Part shown: positions 1-8,696 of the stretch, piece by piece
Position numbering within the stretch: position 1 is the first letter of the stretch
How the letters are laid out: each line of letters begins with the position of its first letter
Assembly: GCF_022761125.1 (NCBI RefSeq)
Contig: NZ_JAKWJR010000017.1
Location: forward strand, 1 to 49,856
Reading direction: 5' to 3'
Length of the DNA stretch: 49,856 nt
Source of the DNA: Nocardioides sp. SR21
GTDB lineage: Bacteria > Actinomycetota > Actinomycetes > Propionibacteriales > Nocardioidaceae
Translations under genes and position numbers: made by a program
Notes under the pieces: generated by a model
Seen by the model: the letters and a program-made list of their open reading frames with translations, nothing else
The model's database searches: none
What the model was told of the DNA's origin: nothing

Positions 1-628
1 GCTCCTCGACCTCCGCGATCGTGACCCGGCCGCACATCGCGGCCAGCGGGTTGAAGTTCCGCGATGAACCCCGAAACACGAGGTTGCCGTGCCGGTCACC
101 CTTCCAGGCCCGCACCAGCCCGAAGTCGCAGACCAGGGCCGATTCCAGCAGATACTCACGACCGTCGAACTCGCGCACCTCCTTCGGAGGCGAGGCGAGA
201 GCGACGCCGCCGTGGGCGTCGAACTTCCACGGCAGCCCACCCTCGGCCACCTGGGTGCCGACACCGGTCGCGGTGAAGAACGCCGGGATGCCCGAGCCAC
301 CCGCGCGCATCCGCTCAGCGAGCGTGCCCTGCGGCGTCAGCTCCACCTCCAGCTCACCGGAGAGGTACTGCCGGGCGAACTCCTTGTTCTCACCCACGTA
401 GCTGGCGACCATCCGCCGAATCCGGCCGGCGCTCAACAGTCGGCCGAGGCCCCAGTCGTCGACGCCGCAGTTGTTCGACACGACCTCGAGATCGGCCGCG
501 CCGAGCTCGAGGAGCGCCTCGATCAGCACCGACGGGATGCCGCCGAGGCCGAAGCCTCCGGCTGCGATCGACGATCCGTGGGCGATGTCGGCGACGGCTT
601 CGTGGGCACTGCCAAGCACCTTGTCCAT
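1..628 (-). CDS. 3-oxoacid CoA-transferase, alpha subunit (partial)
   Basis: This gene runs off the left edge; the first 209 residues are visible. It looks like the alpha (A) subunit of a 3-oxoacid or related acyl-CoA transferase, which moves CoA from a donor such as succinyl-CoA to a free acid. The glycine-rich GGFGLGG at residues 24-30 and the SNN segment at 51-53 are typical of this subunit. The ATG at 628 has a Shine-Dalgarno AAGGAG nine bases upstream. The beta subunit would be expected just beyond the edge. It is divergent from the LysR gene at 736, so co-regulation with the catabolic cluster to the right is plausible. The exact substrate cannot be read from the sequence. Confidence 0.88.
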   Translation of the reverse strand, partial: MDKVLGSAHEAVADIAHGSSIAAGGFGLGGIPSVLIEALLELGAADLEVVSNNCGVDDWGLGRLLSAGRIRRMVASYVGENKEFARQYLSGELEVELTPQGTLAERMRAGGSGIPAFFTATGVGTQVAEGGLPWKFDAHGGVALASPPKEVREFDGREYLLESALVCDFGLVRAWKGDRHGNLVFRGSSRNFNPLAAMCGRVTIAEVEE

Positions 629-735
629 CAGCTATTTCTCCTTGTCTGCCAGGGGCACCGCGCCCGGGGAAGCACAGGTTGCCGCGCTAGAATCGAATCC
701 CTCGCCACCGGTTCGATCTCATCCCCGAGAGAGCA

Positions 736-1671
736 ATGCAGGTCTCCAACTCCACGATCCAGCTGCGCCACCTCGCGTCGTTCGTGGTGACGGCGGAGGA
801 GCTTCACTTCACCCGCGCAGCGGCGAGGCTGCACGTCGCGCAGCAGACCCTGAGCCAGCAGATCCGCCAGCTCGAGGACGCCCTGGGCGTGATCCTGTTC
901 GACCGCAGCACCCGCAAGGTCGAGCTCACTGCTGCCGGCTCGGCGTTCTACAAGCGCTGCACCGAGATCCTCGACACCGTCGAGGCCGCGTACGTCGAAG
1001 CACACCGCGCGGCCACCGGAGATGCCGGCAGCATCCGTCTGGCCTTCACCCCGTCGTTCGCCGACCAGGCCGCACAGCTGCGCCAGCAGGTCCTGGCCAA
1101 CCGCCCCGGAATCCGCTTCTCGCTCGTCGAGTGCTGGGCCGAGCAGGCGCTCTCCGGCACCCTCAACGGCACCTACCAGGCGGCGATGATCCACAGCGAG
1201 CACGAGCACGACGGCCTCGACTCCCAGCCGATCGGCGCGACCGAGGTGGGCGTCGTGCTCGGCGCCACCGACCCGCTGGCCGCGGCCGAGGTGGTCGACC
1301 ACGAGAAGCTCCTCGACCGGACTCTGACTCTGTGGCCCCGAGAGCTGTCTCCGCACATGTTCGCCAGCATGGAGGCGCTCTTCGCCGAGCACTTCGCCCG
1401 CGACGACTTCTACGAGTTCGAGACCTTCGCGCGCGGTCTCTTCCTCGACGACGATCGGGCGACCCAGCTGATCCTCTCGAACAAGGGGTTCACGCCCGCG
1501 GTGCGCCATCAGCTCCGGCTCACCGACCCGCAGTTCGTCTGGCGTCCGATGTCGCCGCGCGGGGAGATGCCCGCCCAGCTCGTCTATCGGCCCGACGCGG
1601 TCCGGGACGCCTCCGGGACCGGCATCCTGCTCGACTCCGCGGCCGAGGTCTGGAACCGCGCCGCCCGGTAG
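736..1671 (+). CDS. LysR-family transcriptional regulator
   Basis: 311 residues, the normal LysR length. The N-terminal winged HTH (about residues 10-67) has the usual pattern LHFTRAAARLHVAQQTLSQQI, then the linker helix and a periplasmic-binding-like effector domain. It lies between the CoA-transferase, which it faces divergently across 107 bp, and the convergent acyl-CoA ligase. It is the only regulator inside the catabolic cluster, so it is the obvious candidate to sense a pathway intermediate and control CoA-transferase expression (inference). A TAGAAT at 688-693 could be its -10 box, but I find no matching -35. Confidence 0.9.
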   Translation: MQVSNSTIQLRHLASFVVTAEELHFTRAAARLHVAQQTLSQQIRQLEDALGVILFDRSTRKVELTAAGSAFYKRCTEILDTVEAAYVEAHRAATGDAGSIRLAFTPSFADQAAQLRQQVLANRPGIRFSLVECWAEQALSGTLNGTYQAAMIHSEHEHDGLDSQPIGATEVGVVLGATDPLAAAEVVDHEKLLDRTLTLWPRELSPHMFASMEALFAEHFARDDFYEFETFARGLFLDDDRATQLILSNKGFTPAVRHQLRLTDPQFVWRPMSPRGEMPAQLVYRPDAVRDASGTGILLDSAAEVWNRAAR

Positions 1672-1691
1672 GCGGATACCGCGAGACCCCA

Positions 1692-3338
1692 TCACCGCGC
1701 TGGTTCGGCGACCAGGTCAGTGATCGCCAGGGATGCCCGGAGCGCGCGCTTGTTGAGCTTGCCAACACCCGTGCGCGGGATGTCGCTCACGAACACGAAC
1801 TGGTCCGGCACCCACCACTTCGCGACCCTGTCGAGCAGGTGCTCACGAAGGTCCTCGGGGGTGACAACGGCGCCATCTCGCAGCACGACGCACGCGACCG
1901 GACGCTCCTCCCACTTGGCGTCGGGCACCGCGATCACGGCGACGGCCTGGACGGCCGGGTGCGCCGTCAGCTGGTTCTCGAGCTCGACCGACGAGATCCA
2001 CTCGCCCCCGGACTTGATGACGTCCTTGGCCCGGTCCACGATCCGCAGGAAGCCGTCGGGCGACAGCGTGGCGATGTCACCGGTGCGCAGCCAGCCGTCG
2101 TGGAACCGGTCGTCGCCGGACTCGTCGGCGTAGTAGGCCGCCGCGATCCATGGCCCCCGGGCCTCGAGCTCGCCGCTCGACCGGCCGTCGTGCGGGACCG
2201 GTTCGTCGTCGTCGCCGACCAGGCGGAGGTCCACCCATGGGACGGCGCGGCCCTGCGTGGTCCGGTACTGCCAGACGTCCTCGCCGGTGACACCGGCAGG
2301 GGCCCGCGAGACCGTGCAGACCGGGCTGGTCTCCGTCATCCCCCAGGCTTGGATGATCGACACGCCGTGGCGTTCCTCGTAGGCGCGCATGAGGGTCTCG
2401 GACACGGCGGATCCCCCGCAGAAGCACTCGCGCAGGCTGGAGAGGTCGGTACCGGCGCGGTCGACGTAGGCGAGCAGGTCCGAGTACACAGTCGGCACGC
2501 CACCCATCACGGTGGCGCGGTACCGCTCGATGATGCCGGCGATCGCCGGCGGGCGCAGGTCGCGACCGGGAAGCACGATGTCAGCGTCGATCAGCACCGA
2601 GGCGTACGGCAGGCCCCAGGCGTTGACGTGGAACATCGGAACGACGGCGAGCACGCGATCCCCACGCCGCAGCGCGAACGAGTCGACCCCGAGGAGCGAC
2701 GACGCGTGCAGCGCGATGGACCGGTGCGAGTAGAGCACTCCCTTGGGGTTGCCGGTCGTCCCCGACGTGAAGCAGAGCGCGGCAGCCTGAGACTCGGCGA
2801 GCTCGGGGAACGCGAAGTCGTCGTCCGGCGCCGTCGACAGGAGCTCGTCGTAACCGATGACACCTGGGAGGGCTCCGGTGTCCACGCCGTCGAGTCCCCC
2901 GCACACCACGACGTGCCGGAGGTGGGGCAGCTGGTCCGCGATCGGCACCAGCGTCGCGACCAGGTCGGACGCCACGAAGATCACCCGGTCCTCAGCATGG
3001 TTGATCACGTAGACCAGCTGGTCCTCGAACAGGCGCACGTTCACGGTGTGCAGGACGGCGCCGTACGTCGGGACACCGATGAACAGCTCCAGGTGCTCGA
3101 GGGTGTTCCAGGTGAAGGTCCCGACCCGGTCACCCTCGTCGACGCCGAGCGCGCGCAGCCCGTGAGCGAGCCGGTGGAGACGCCGGTCGACCTCGGCGTA
3201 GCTGAAGCGGACCGGATCCCCGGACTCGTCGACGTGCTCGACCGAGACCACCCCGCCCGTGTTGGTCGCCAGGTGCTTGCGGATGTGGTCGACGGTGAGC
3301 CGGTAGTCGTCCTGCATCAACCCTCGGAGGGCGCTCAC
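1692..3338 (-). CDS. AMP-binding acyl-CoA synthetase (fatty-acid--CoA ligase type)
   Basis: Adenylate-forming ligase that would activate a carboxylic acid to its CoA thioester with ATP. The P-loop-like motif FTSGTTGNPKG lies near residue 190, GWLRTGDIA and the hinge region DRAKDVIKSGGEWIS follow, and the C-terminal catalytic lysine sits in GVGKLNKRAL. I chose the GTG at 3338, which overlaps the stop of the upstream SDR as GTGA and keeps the N-terminal GLMQD common in this subfamily. An ATG at 3317 would give 541 residues instead of 548. It is the last gene of the leftward operon and converges on LysR with a 20-bp gap. Chain length and ring specificity are not readable. Confidence 0.9.
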   Translation of the reverse strand: MSALRGLMQDDYRLTVDHIRKHLATNTGGVVSVEHVDESGDPVRFSYAEVDRRLHRLAHGLRALGVDEGDRVGTFTWNTLEHLELFIGVPTYGAVLHTVNVRLFEDQLVYVINHAEDRVIFVASDLVATLVPIADQLPHLRHVVVCGGLDGVDTGALPGVIGYDELLSTAPDDDFAFPELAESQAAALCFTSGTTGNPKGVLYSHRSIALHASSLLGVDSFALRRGDRVLAVVPMFHVNAWGLPYASVLIDADIVLPGRDLRPPAIAGIIERYRATVMGGVPTVYSDLLAYVDRAGTDLSSLRECFCGGSAVSETLMRAYEERHGVSIIQAWGMTETSPVCTVSRAPAGVTGEDVWQYRTTQGRAVPWVDLRLVGDDDEPVPHDGRSSGELEARGPWIAAAYYADESGDDRFHDGWLRTGDIATLSPDGFLRIVDRAKDVIKSGGEWISSVELENQLTAHPAVQAVAVIAVPDAKWEERPVACVVLRDGAVVTPEDLREHLLDRVAKWWVPDQFVFVSDIPRTGVGKLNKRALRASLAITDLVAEPAR

Positions 3339-4093
3339 TTCGCTGTCCACCCGCCGTCGACGACGACCGCCGCGCCCGTCATGAAGCTGGAGGCGTCGCT
3401 GGCCAGGAACAGGCCGACGCTGACGACCTCTTCGGGCCGGCCGAAGCGGCCGGTGAGGTGGCCGCGTGCCAGCTCGTCCCAGACCGCCTTCCCCATCTCC
3501 TCGGGCATCGTCGCCACGAAGTTGCGCGGCATCTGCGTGTCGATCGCCCCTGGGCAGATCGCGTTGACACGGATGCCGGGCGCCAGGTCGATGGCCGCCG
3601 TCTTCGTCAGCAGCACGACCGAGGCCTTCGCGGAGCAGTACGCCGCCATCCCGTCCATGCCCGCCAGGCCACCGGCCGAGGCGACGTTGACGACGGAGCC
3701 GCCCTCGCCCATCAGTGGGACCAGCTCGCGCATCATCAGGAAGGTGCCCTTGGAGACGACATCGTGGACCCGGTCCCATTCCTCCTCGGTGGTGTCCAGC
3801 ACGTGCTTGCCGAGGACGACCCCCGCGTTGTTGTAGAGCACGTCGAGGCGGCCGTGGTTGTCACGAACGTGGTCGGCGAGGGCCAGGATGTCGGCCCGTC
3901 GGGTGACGTCGACCCGCACGAAGGTGAACGCGTGCCCGTCACCCTGCAGCTCCGCCTCGAGCTTGGCGCCGAGCTCGGGATCGAGGTCGACGCCGATGAC
4001 GGTGGCGCCGTTCTCGCAGAAGGTACGTGCGGCCAGGGCGCCCATGCCGCCGGTCGTGCCGCTGACGACGGCGATCTTGTCCTTGAGCTTCAT
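3335..4093 (-). CDS. Short-chain dehydrogenase/reductase (SDR copy 1)
   Basis: 252-residue classical SDR, likely NAD(P)-dependent oxidation of a secondary alcohol or hydroxyacyl group. The cofactor motif is SGTTGGMG near residue 11, with a D about 25 residues later (GVDLD) suggesting NAD preference. NNAG is present and the catalytic Ser and YCSAK are in place. It closely resembles the SDR at 4982-5746: both contain DTTEEEWD and MGEGGS and end in VDGGWTA, so the two are paralogues split by a different SDR. A 118-bp gap with a strong hairpin separates it from the upstream SDR, so it may be partly uncoupled from the rest of the operon. Confidence 0.92.
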   Translation of the reverse strand: MKLKDKIAVVSGTTGGMGALAARTFCENGATVIGVDLDPELGAKLEAELQGDGHAFTFVRVDVTRRADILALADHVRDNHGRLDVLYNNAGVVLGKHVLDTTEEEWDRVHDVVSKGTFLMMRELVPLMGEGGSVVNVASAGGLAGMDGMAAYCSAKASVVLLTKTAAIDLAPGIRVNAICPGAIDTQMPRNFVATMPEEMGKAVWDELARGHLTGRFGRPEEVVSVGLFLASDASSFMTGAAVVVDGGWTAK

Positions 4094-4147
4094 CGGATTG
4101 CTCTCCTCGTGAGGTCGTTGCGGTGGGTGGCGACCGGGTTGGTGGGC

Positions 4148-4184
4148 CGCCCGGCGCGCAGGCTCAGACGCCGCGCGCCGGGCG
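4148..4184 (-). terminator. Intercistronic hairpin (attenuator or terminator)
   Basis: A perfect 12-bp inverted repeat, 4148-4159 against 4173-4184, with a 13-nt loop, fills the 118-bp gap between two SDR genes. There is no clear U-tract. It could stop part of the transcription coming from the ABC-transporter side or act as an mRNA stabiliser. Confidence 0.55.
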
Positions 4185-4211
4185 ACGGGTCGGGTCGACG
4201 GGGTCAGTCGG

Positions 4212-4985
4212 CTACTGGGCCGTCCAGCCCCCGTCGACAGTCATGGTCAGGCCGGTGACGAACGAGGCGGCGTCCGAGACCAGCCACGCCGCGGCCTCGC
4301 CGATCTCCTGCGGTCGGCCCATGCGTCCCATGGGCGCGGCAGCGCCCAGCGCGTCGAAGATCGGCTGTCGCGCGCCCGGCGAGATCTCGTCGGCCATCTC
4401 GTCCACCATCGGCGTCGCGATCGCGCCCGGGCAGACGGCGTTGACGCGGATGCCGGCCGCCGAGTTCTCGATCGCGGCCGCCCGGGTGAGCCCGGCGACC
4501 GCGTGCTTGGTGGCGACGTACGCCGCACAGCCGGGGTACCCGACGAGGCCGAACGTCGAGGAGGTGTTGAGGATCGCCCCCCTGCCGAGCGGCAACATGT
4601 GGGCGAGCTCCGCCTGCATGGCCAGGAAGACGCCACGCAGGTTGACGGCGACGACCTTGTCGAACTCGTCGAGCGGGTAGTCGGCGACACCCTTGGTCGG
4701 GCCTGCGATGCCCGCGTTGTTGTAGGCGAAGTCGAGCCGGCCGTACTGGCCGAGCGTGCCCTCGATGAGCCCGTGGATCTCGGACTCCCGGGAGACGTCG
4801 GCGGCGATGAAGAACGCCTCGCCACCCTCCCCGCGGATCATCTCGACGGTCTCCTTGCCGCCCTCCACGTTGATGTCGGAGACCACGACAGCGGCACCCT
4901 CGCGGGCCATCACGCGTGCCGACTCCCGGCCGATACCGGAGCCGGAGCCGGTCACGAAACCGACCTTGTTCGTCAGGAGGCTCAT
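4212..4985 (-). CDS. Short-chain dehydrogenase/reductase (SDR copy 2)
   Basis: 257-residue classical SDR. The cofactor-binding TGSGSGIG is at about residues 12-19, followed by an acidic residue at the second strand end (VVSDIN), which suggests NAD. NNAGIAG, the catalytic serine in NTSSTFG and the YVATK active site are intact. It is less similar to the flanking SDRs than they are to each other (about half the positions match between copies 1 and 3), so it probably acts at a different step. The ATG overlaps the stop of the upstream SDR as ATGA, an indication of coupled translation. Confidence 0.92.
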   Translation of the reverse strand: MSLLTNKVGFVTGSGSGIGRESARVMAREGAAVVVSDINVEGGKETVEMIRGEGGEAFFIAADVSRESEIHGLIEGTLGQYGRLDFAYNNAGIAGPTKGVADYPLDEFDKVVAVNLRGVFLAMQAELAHMLPLGRGAILNTSSTFGLVGYPGCAAYVATKHAVAGLTRAAAIENSAAGIRVNAVCPGAIATPMVDEMADEISPGARQPIFDALGAAAPMGRMGRPQEIGEAAAWLVSDAASFVTGLTMTVDGGWTAQ

Positions 4986-5746
4986 CGCGCGGTCCACCCT
5001 CCGTCGACGGCGATCGCCGTCCCGTTCACGAACGTCGAGTCGTCCCCGGCCAGGAAGAGTGCCACCGCGGCGATCTCCTCGGGCTGGCCGACACGTCCCA
5101 GGAGATGCTCGGCCTCGAGGCCCTTCCACACCGCGTCCCGATCCTCCGCCGGAAGTGCCGCGACCACGTTGCGGGGCATTGCGGTGTCGATGCCGCCCGG
5201 GCAGATCGCGTTGACCCGGATCGCCGGAGCGAGGTCGCACGCGACCGCCTTGGTGAAGTTCACGATGGCCCCCTTCGCCGCGCAGTACGCGGCCTCGTTC
5301 GCGCCGCCGACCAGGCCGAGCGACGACCCCATGTTGATGATCGAGCCGCCCTCCCCCATCAGCGGCGAGAGGGCGCGGATCATCAGGAACGTGCCGCGCA
5401 CCGACACGTTCATGACCAGGTCCCACTCCTCCTCGGTGGTGTCCTGGACCCCCTTCGCGACCAGGACCCCCGCGTTGTTGTGCAGGACGTCGAGCCGCCC
5501 GTGGCGCTCGCGGACCAGGTCGGCCAGGGCCTGAGCGGTCTCGGCCCGGGTGACGTCGCCCGCCACGAACGTGAAGTCGTGTCCGTCCCCCGTGAGCTCG
5601 GCAGCCAGCTTCTCGCCGAGCTCCTCGTTGATGTCGCTGCCGATCACGACAGCGCCGTGCTCGAGGTAGGTGCGGGCGGTCACCTGCCCGATCCCCCCGG
5701 TGACTCCCGTGAGGACGATGATCTTGCCGGTCAGGTCGGCGGTCAT
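4982..5746 (-). CDS. Short-chain dehydrogenase/reductase (SDR copy 3)
   Basis: 254-residue classical SDR with TGVTGGIG near residue 13, GSDIN after the second strand (NAD-type), HNNAG, the serine in NMGSSLG and YCAAK. Paralogue of the SDR at 3335-4093, with the same DTTEEEWD, GTFLM and GEGGS blocks. Its start overlaps the stop of the metallo-hydrolase gene as ATGA. In-frame sequence continues upstream, but the ATG at 5746 matches the family N-terminus and the overlap pattern of the operon. Confidence 0.92.
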   Translation of the reverse strand: MTADLTGKIIVLTGVTGGIGQVTARTYLEHGAVVIGSDINEELGEKLAAELTGDGHDFTFVAGDVTRAETAQALADLVRERHGRLDVLHNNAGVLVAKGVQDTTEEEWDLVMNVSVRGTFLMIRALSPLMGEGGSIINMGSSLGLVGGANEAAYCAAKGAIVNFTKAVACDLAPAIRVNAICPGGIDTAMPRNVVAALPAEDRDAVWKGLEAEHLLGRVGQPEEIAAVALFLAGDDSTFVNGTAIAVDGGWTAR

Positions 5747-6720
5747 GAGATGGTCTCCTTCGGTTCGTGGGCGACGCTGAACTGCGCCATCGCAGTCAGG
5801 CCGTCCATGGGGTCGGGGAAGGTCGGCTCGTCGCCGAGCTGCTGGTAGACGGAGGCGAAGTTGACGATCAGCCGCTCCGACTCGCCCCAGGTCGGCCACA
5901 TCCCGCGCGACGTCACGTGCTCAGCCGCCTCCCAGGGGGTGAGACCCTTCTGCCGCAGCTCGCCGCCGAGCTCGATCAGCGTCAGGAAGTACTCCTTGAG
6001 GCGGCGTACGTCGTCGTTGGTCGCCATCGGGCCGTGCCCGGGCACGATCGTCTCGGCGTCCCAGCCGAGGATGAGGTCGCAGGCATCCACCCAGCGCGAC
6101 GGCGGGCCGGCCCAGATGACCGGGTGCGATCCGTTGAAGAGGATGTCGCCGGCGAAGACCGTGTTGTCCTCGGGCACGTAGGCGATGACATCGCCCGGCG
6201 TGTGCGCAGGGCCCACCTGGATCAGCTCGACGCTCTTGGTGCCGACGGTGACCGTCAGCTTGTCGACGAAGGTCTCAGTCGGCAGCACCAGGTCGATGTC
6301 GTCGAACGTGAACGCGCCGAAGTTGCGGTGGAGGAAGGTGCCCAGGTCACCGAGCTCGGCCGCGTTGTCGAGCAGCTGGGTGAAGGTGCCGGGCTGGACG
6401 CCGGCCGCCATCGCCTCTGCCGCAGCCGACGACGCGATGATCCGCGCACCCGGCACGAGCTGGTTGCCATGCGTGTGGTCCCCGTCGTTATGGGTGTTGA
6501 TCAACGTCTCGATCCGGGCCGCGGCCGGGGTGGCCGCGCCGAAAGCCCCGAGCATCTGCCGGGTGAGGTCGAGGTCGAAGAGCGTGTCGACCAGCAGGGA
6601 GACCCCTTCGGAGGTCACCAGGCCGGCGTTGCTCCAGCCCCAGGAGCCTCCCTCCTGCAGGTACGCGAAGTTGCCGGAGCCGAGGTCGACGAGCTTGCCG
6701 ACCGTGTCGTTGCCAGTCAT
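5743..6720 (-). CDS. Metallo-beta-lactamase-fold hydrolase
   Basis: 325 residues of MBL fold. The metal motif reads THNDGDHTHGN at residues 76-86: H77, D79, D81 and H82 occupy the HxHxDH positions, so the second histidine is replaced by aspartate. Later ligands are visible in AHTPGD, FAGDILF and VPGHGP. HxxGDH variants exist in uncharacterised actinobacterial MBL proteins. In this operon a lactonase or thioesterase role is attractive, because a Baeyer-Villiger-type enzyme is encoded nearby, but that is inference. The ATG at 6720 overlaps the stop of the FAH-family gene (ATGA). Confidence 0.88.
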   Translation of the reverse strand: MTGNDTVGKLVDLGSGNFAYLQEGGSWGWSNAGLVTSEGVSLLVDTLFDLDLTRQMLGAFGAATPAAARIETLINTHNDGDHTHGNQLVPGARIIASSAAAEAMAAGVQPGTFTQLLDNAAELGDLGTFLHRNFGAFTFDDIDLVLPTETFVDKLTVTVGTKSVELIQVGPAHTPGDVIAYVPEDNTVFAGDILFNGSHPVIWAGPPSRWVDACDLILGWDAETIVPGHGPMATNDDVRRLKEYFLTLIELGGELRQKGLTPWEAAEHVTSRGMWPTWGESERLIVNFASVYQQLGDEPTFPDPMDGLTAMAQFSVAHEPKETIS

Positions 6721-7649
6721 CAGGTCACCTTGTTCCTGAGCGTTCCAACACGCTCGATCTCGAGCTCGATGACGTCCCCGTCCTCGAGGAACCGTCCTTG
6801 TTCCAGTCCGCACCCGGTGCCGACCGTGCCGGAGCCGAGGACCTCGCCGGGGTGCAAGGTCTCGGACTGGGAGATGAAGGCGATGACCTCGGACCAGCTG
6901 AACTGCATCTCTCCGCTGGATCCGGAGCCCCACTCCTCACCGTTGACCCGTGCGGACATCCGGAGGTCATAGGGGTCTCCGACCTCGTCGCGGGTGACGA
7001 TCCAGGGTCCGAGCACGTTGCTGGTGTCGAAGTCCTTCCCCTTGCAGGGCCCCATCCCGACCGGCGACATCCGCATCTGCATGTCGCGCGCGGAGACGTC
7101 GTTGAAGATCGTGAAGCCGAAGACATGGTCGAGCGCGTCGTCGGTCGAGATGTCCTTCCCGGTACGGCCGATGATGCAGCCCATCTCGAGCTCGAAGTCG
7201 AGCATCCCTGTGTACGCCGGCCGTTGGATGTCGGTCTCGTGCCCGATGACGGTCGACGGGTTGCCGCGGTAGTACGTCGGGAAGTCGTACCAGGCCGGCG
7301 GGACCGGTCGCTCGTTGCCGGTGAGGCGCGCCTCCTCCGCCAGGCAGTTGAGCACGTGCTTCTCGAAGAGCAGGAAGTCCCGGATCTGGCGCGGTCGCGG
7401 CAGCGGGGCGGCGAGCCTCGTCGTGGCCAGCGGCCGCCGGTCGGCGTCGCCGGCACCGCCAGCCACGTCGGCGAGCAGTGCGAGCGCATCCGGCCCGGCG
7501 TCGATCAACGCCTGCATGCTCGCCAGTGCGGGGAGCTCCCTCCCCTCGGCACGGTGGTACGCGGACCGGGCGTCGAGGACCTGGTCGTGGTCGGTGTCGA
7601 CCACGCCGAGGCGCTCCTCCCCGTCGGCGATGAACGTGGCGAGTTTCAT
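6720..7649 (-). CDS. Fumarylacetoacetate hydrolase-family protein
   Basis: 309 residues with the FAH C-terminal catalytic fold. The metal-binding acidic residues are in DFELEMGC (residues 151-158) and IFNDVSARDM (181-190). Family members hydrolyse C-C bonds in beta-diketo acids, hydrate or decarboxylate ring-cleavage products, or act as acylpyruvases. The N-terminal MKLATFIADGEERLGVVD is the usual small domain. It lies 42 bp downstream of the ABC permease and is coupled to the MBL gene. A late step, cleavage of a 1,3-dicarbonyl intermediate, is the most natural role here (inference). Confidence 0.9.
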   Translation of the reverse strand: MKLATFIADGEERLGVVDTDHDQVLDARSAYHRAEGRELPALASMQALIDAGPDALALLADVAGGAGDADRRPLATTRLAAPLPRPRQIRDFLLFEKHVLNCLAEEARLTGNERPVPPAWYDFPTYYRGNPSTVIGHETDIQRPAYTGMLDFELEMGCIIGRTGKDISTDDALDHVFGFTIFNDVSARDMQMRMSPVGMGPCKGKDFDTSNVLGPWIVTRDEVGDPYDLRMSARVNGEEWGSGSSGEMQFSWSEVIAFISQSETLHPGEVLGSGTVGTGCGLEQGRFLEDGDVIELEIERVGTLRNKVT

Positions 7650-7691
7650 TGGTTGTGCTCCCTTGCTAGTGGCGAGTCATGACCGTGGCGG

Positions 7692-8696
7692 TCAGGCAGC
7701 TGCTTCGGAGACCTGCGGCCGGGTGTTCACCCACCGGCGCGCTCGGGCGCCGCGCAGGAGGTGTGGTGCGGCGAGAATCGCGATCGCGGTCAGCAGCGCA
7801 CCGCTGATCAGGTCGGAGGCGTACGACGGGGCCGCGACCACAGCGAGCGTCTCGCGCAGCAGGGCCAGCGACAGCACCCCGGCTGCGGCGCCGAGCGCCG
7901 TGCCCTGTCCACCGGAGAGGGCGACCCCGCCGATGAGCACCGCGGTGATCGCGAAGACCAGGCTCGGGAAGCCGCCGTACGCGGGGCTGGCGCTGGAGAG
8001 GCTGTAGCCGAGCAGGGCGCCCGGAACGGCCGCCAGCACCGCCGCGACGACGAACGTCGCGATCAGCATCCGGCGGACCCGCACGCCGGCCACCCTGCTG
8101 GCCCGGCGGTCCCCGCCGATCGCACGCAGGTCGCGTCCCCATCGGGTGAAGCGGAGTACGGCACCGACGACGACGAAGAGCGCGATCGCGATCAGGCTGC
8201 GTCGCGACAGGACCGTCATCAGGACGGAGTCGAGGTTCAGGCCGACCTCGTAGTTGAGGTAGGGGACGCTCGCGTTGTCCGAGATGATCAGCAACAGGCC
8301 CGAGACCGCGATGTACGACCCGAGCGTCACCGAGACCGAGTTGAGTCCGCCGATCGTGACGAGCAGCCCGTTGACCAGCCCGACCGCCGCGGCGACCGCG
8401 ACCGCGACGAGCACGCCCGTCAGGGGCGAGTCGGCGCCGGTCTTGACGGCCAGCATCGCCCCGAGGCCGTACAGCGCGGCCAGGGAGAGGTCGAACTCGC
8501 CGGCGATCATCAGCAGCGCGAGCCCGAGCGCGAGCGGGGCGTAGGTCGCGAAGCTCTGCCCCACGTTGAAGAGGTTGATGCTGGAGACCTCGTAGCCCAT
8601 CACGGGAGGGACGACCGCGAAGCAGAGCGCGAAGACGACGAGGAGCACATACGGGAAGGCGGCCGTGAGCTGGACGCCGCGCAGACGATCGATCAT
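7692..8696 (-). CDS. CUT2-type sugar ABC transporter permease 2
   Basis: 334-residue RbsC-like inner-membrane permease, with about eight to ten hydrophobic helices. It shows the family blocks MIAGEFDLSLAA and GGVALSGGQGTALGA. In typical CUT2 systems a permease pairs with one double-domain ATPase and one binding protein; here two different permease genes lie in tandem, so the channel is probably a heterodimer. The ATG at 8696 overlaps the stop of the first permease gene (ATGA). CUT2 importers mostly carry monosaccharides, but related ones move polyols, autoinducers and purines. Confidence 0.9.
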   Translation of the reverse strand: MIDRLRGVQLTAAFPYVLLVVFALCFAVVPPVMGYEVSSINLFNVGQSFATYAPLALGLALLMIAGEFDLSLAALYGLGAMLAVKTGADSPLTGVLVAVAVAAAVGLVNGLLVTIGGLNSVSVTLGSYIAVSGLLLIISDNASVPYLNYEVGLNLDSVLMTVLSRRSLIAIALFVVVGAVLRFTRWGRDLRAIGGDRRASRVAGVRVRRMLIATFVVAAVLAAVPGALLGYSLSSASPAYGGFPSLVFAITAVLIGGVALSGGQGTALGAAAGVLSLALLRETLAVVAAPSYASDLISGALLTAIAILAAPHLLRGARARRWVNTRPQVSEAAA

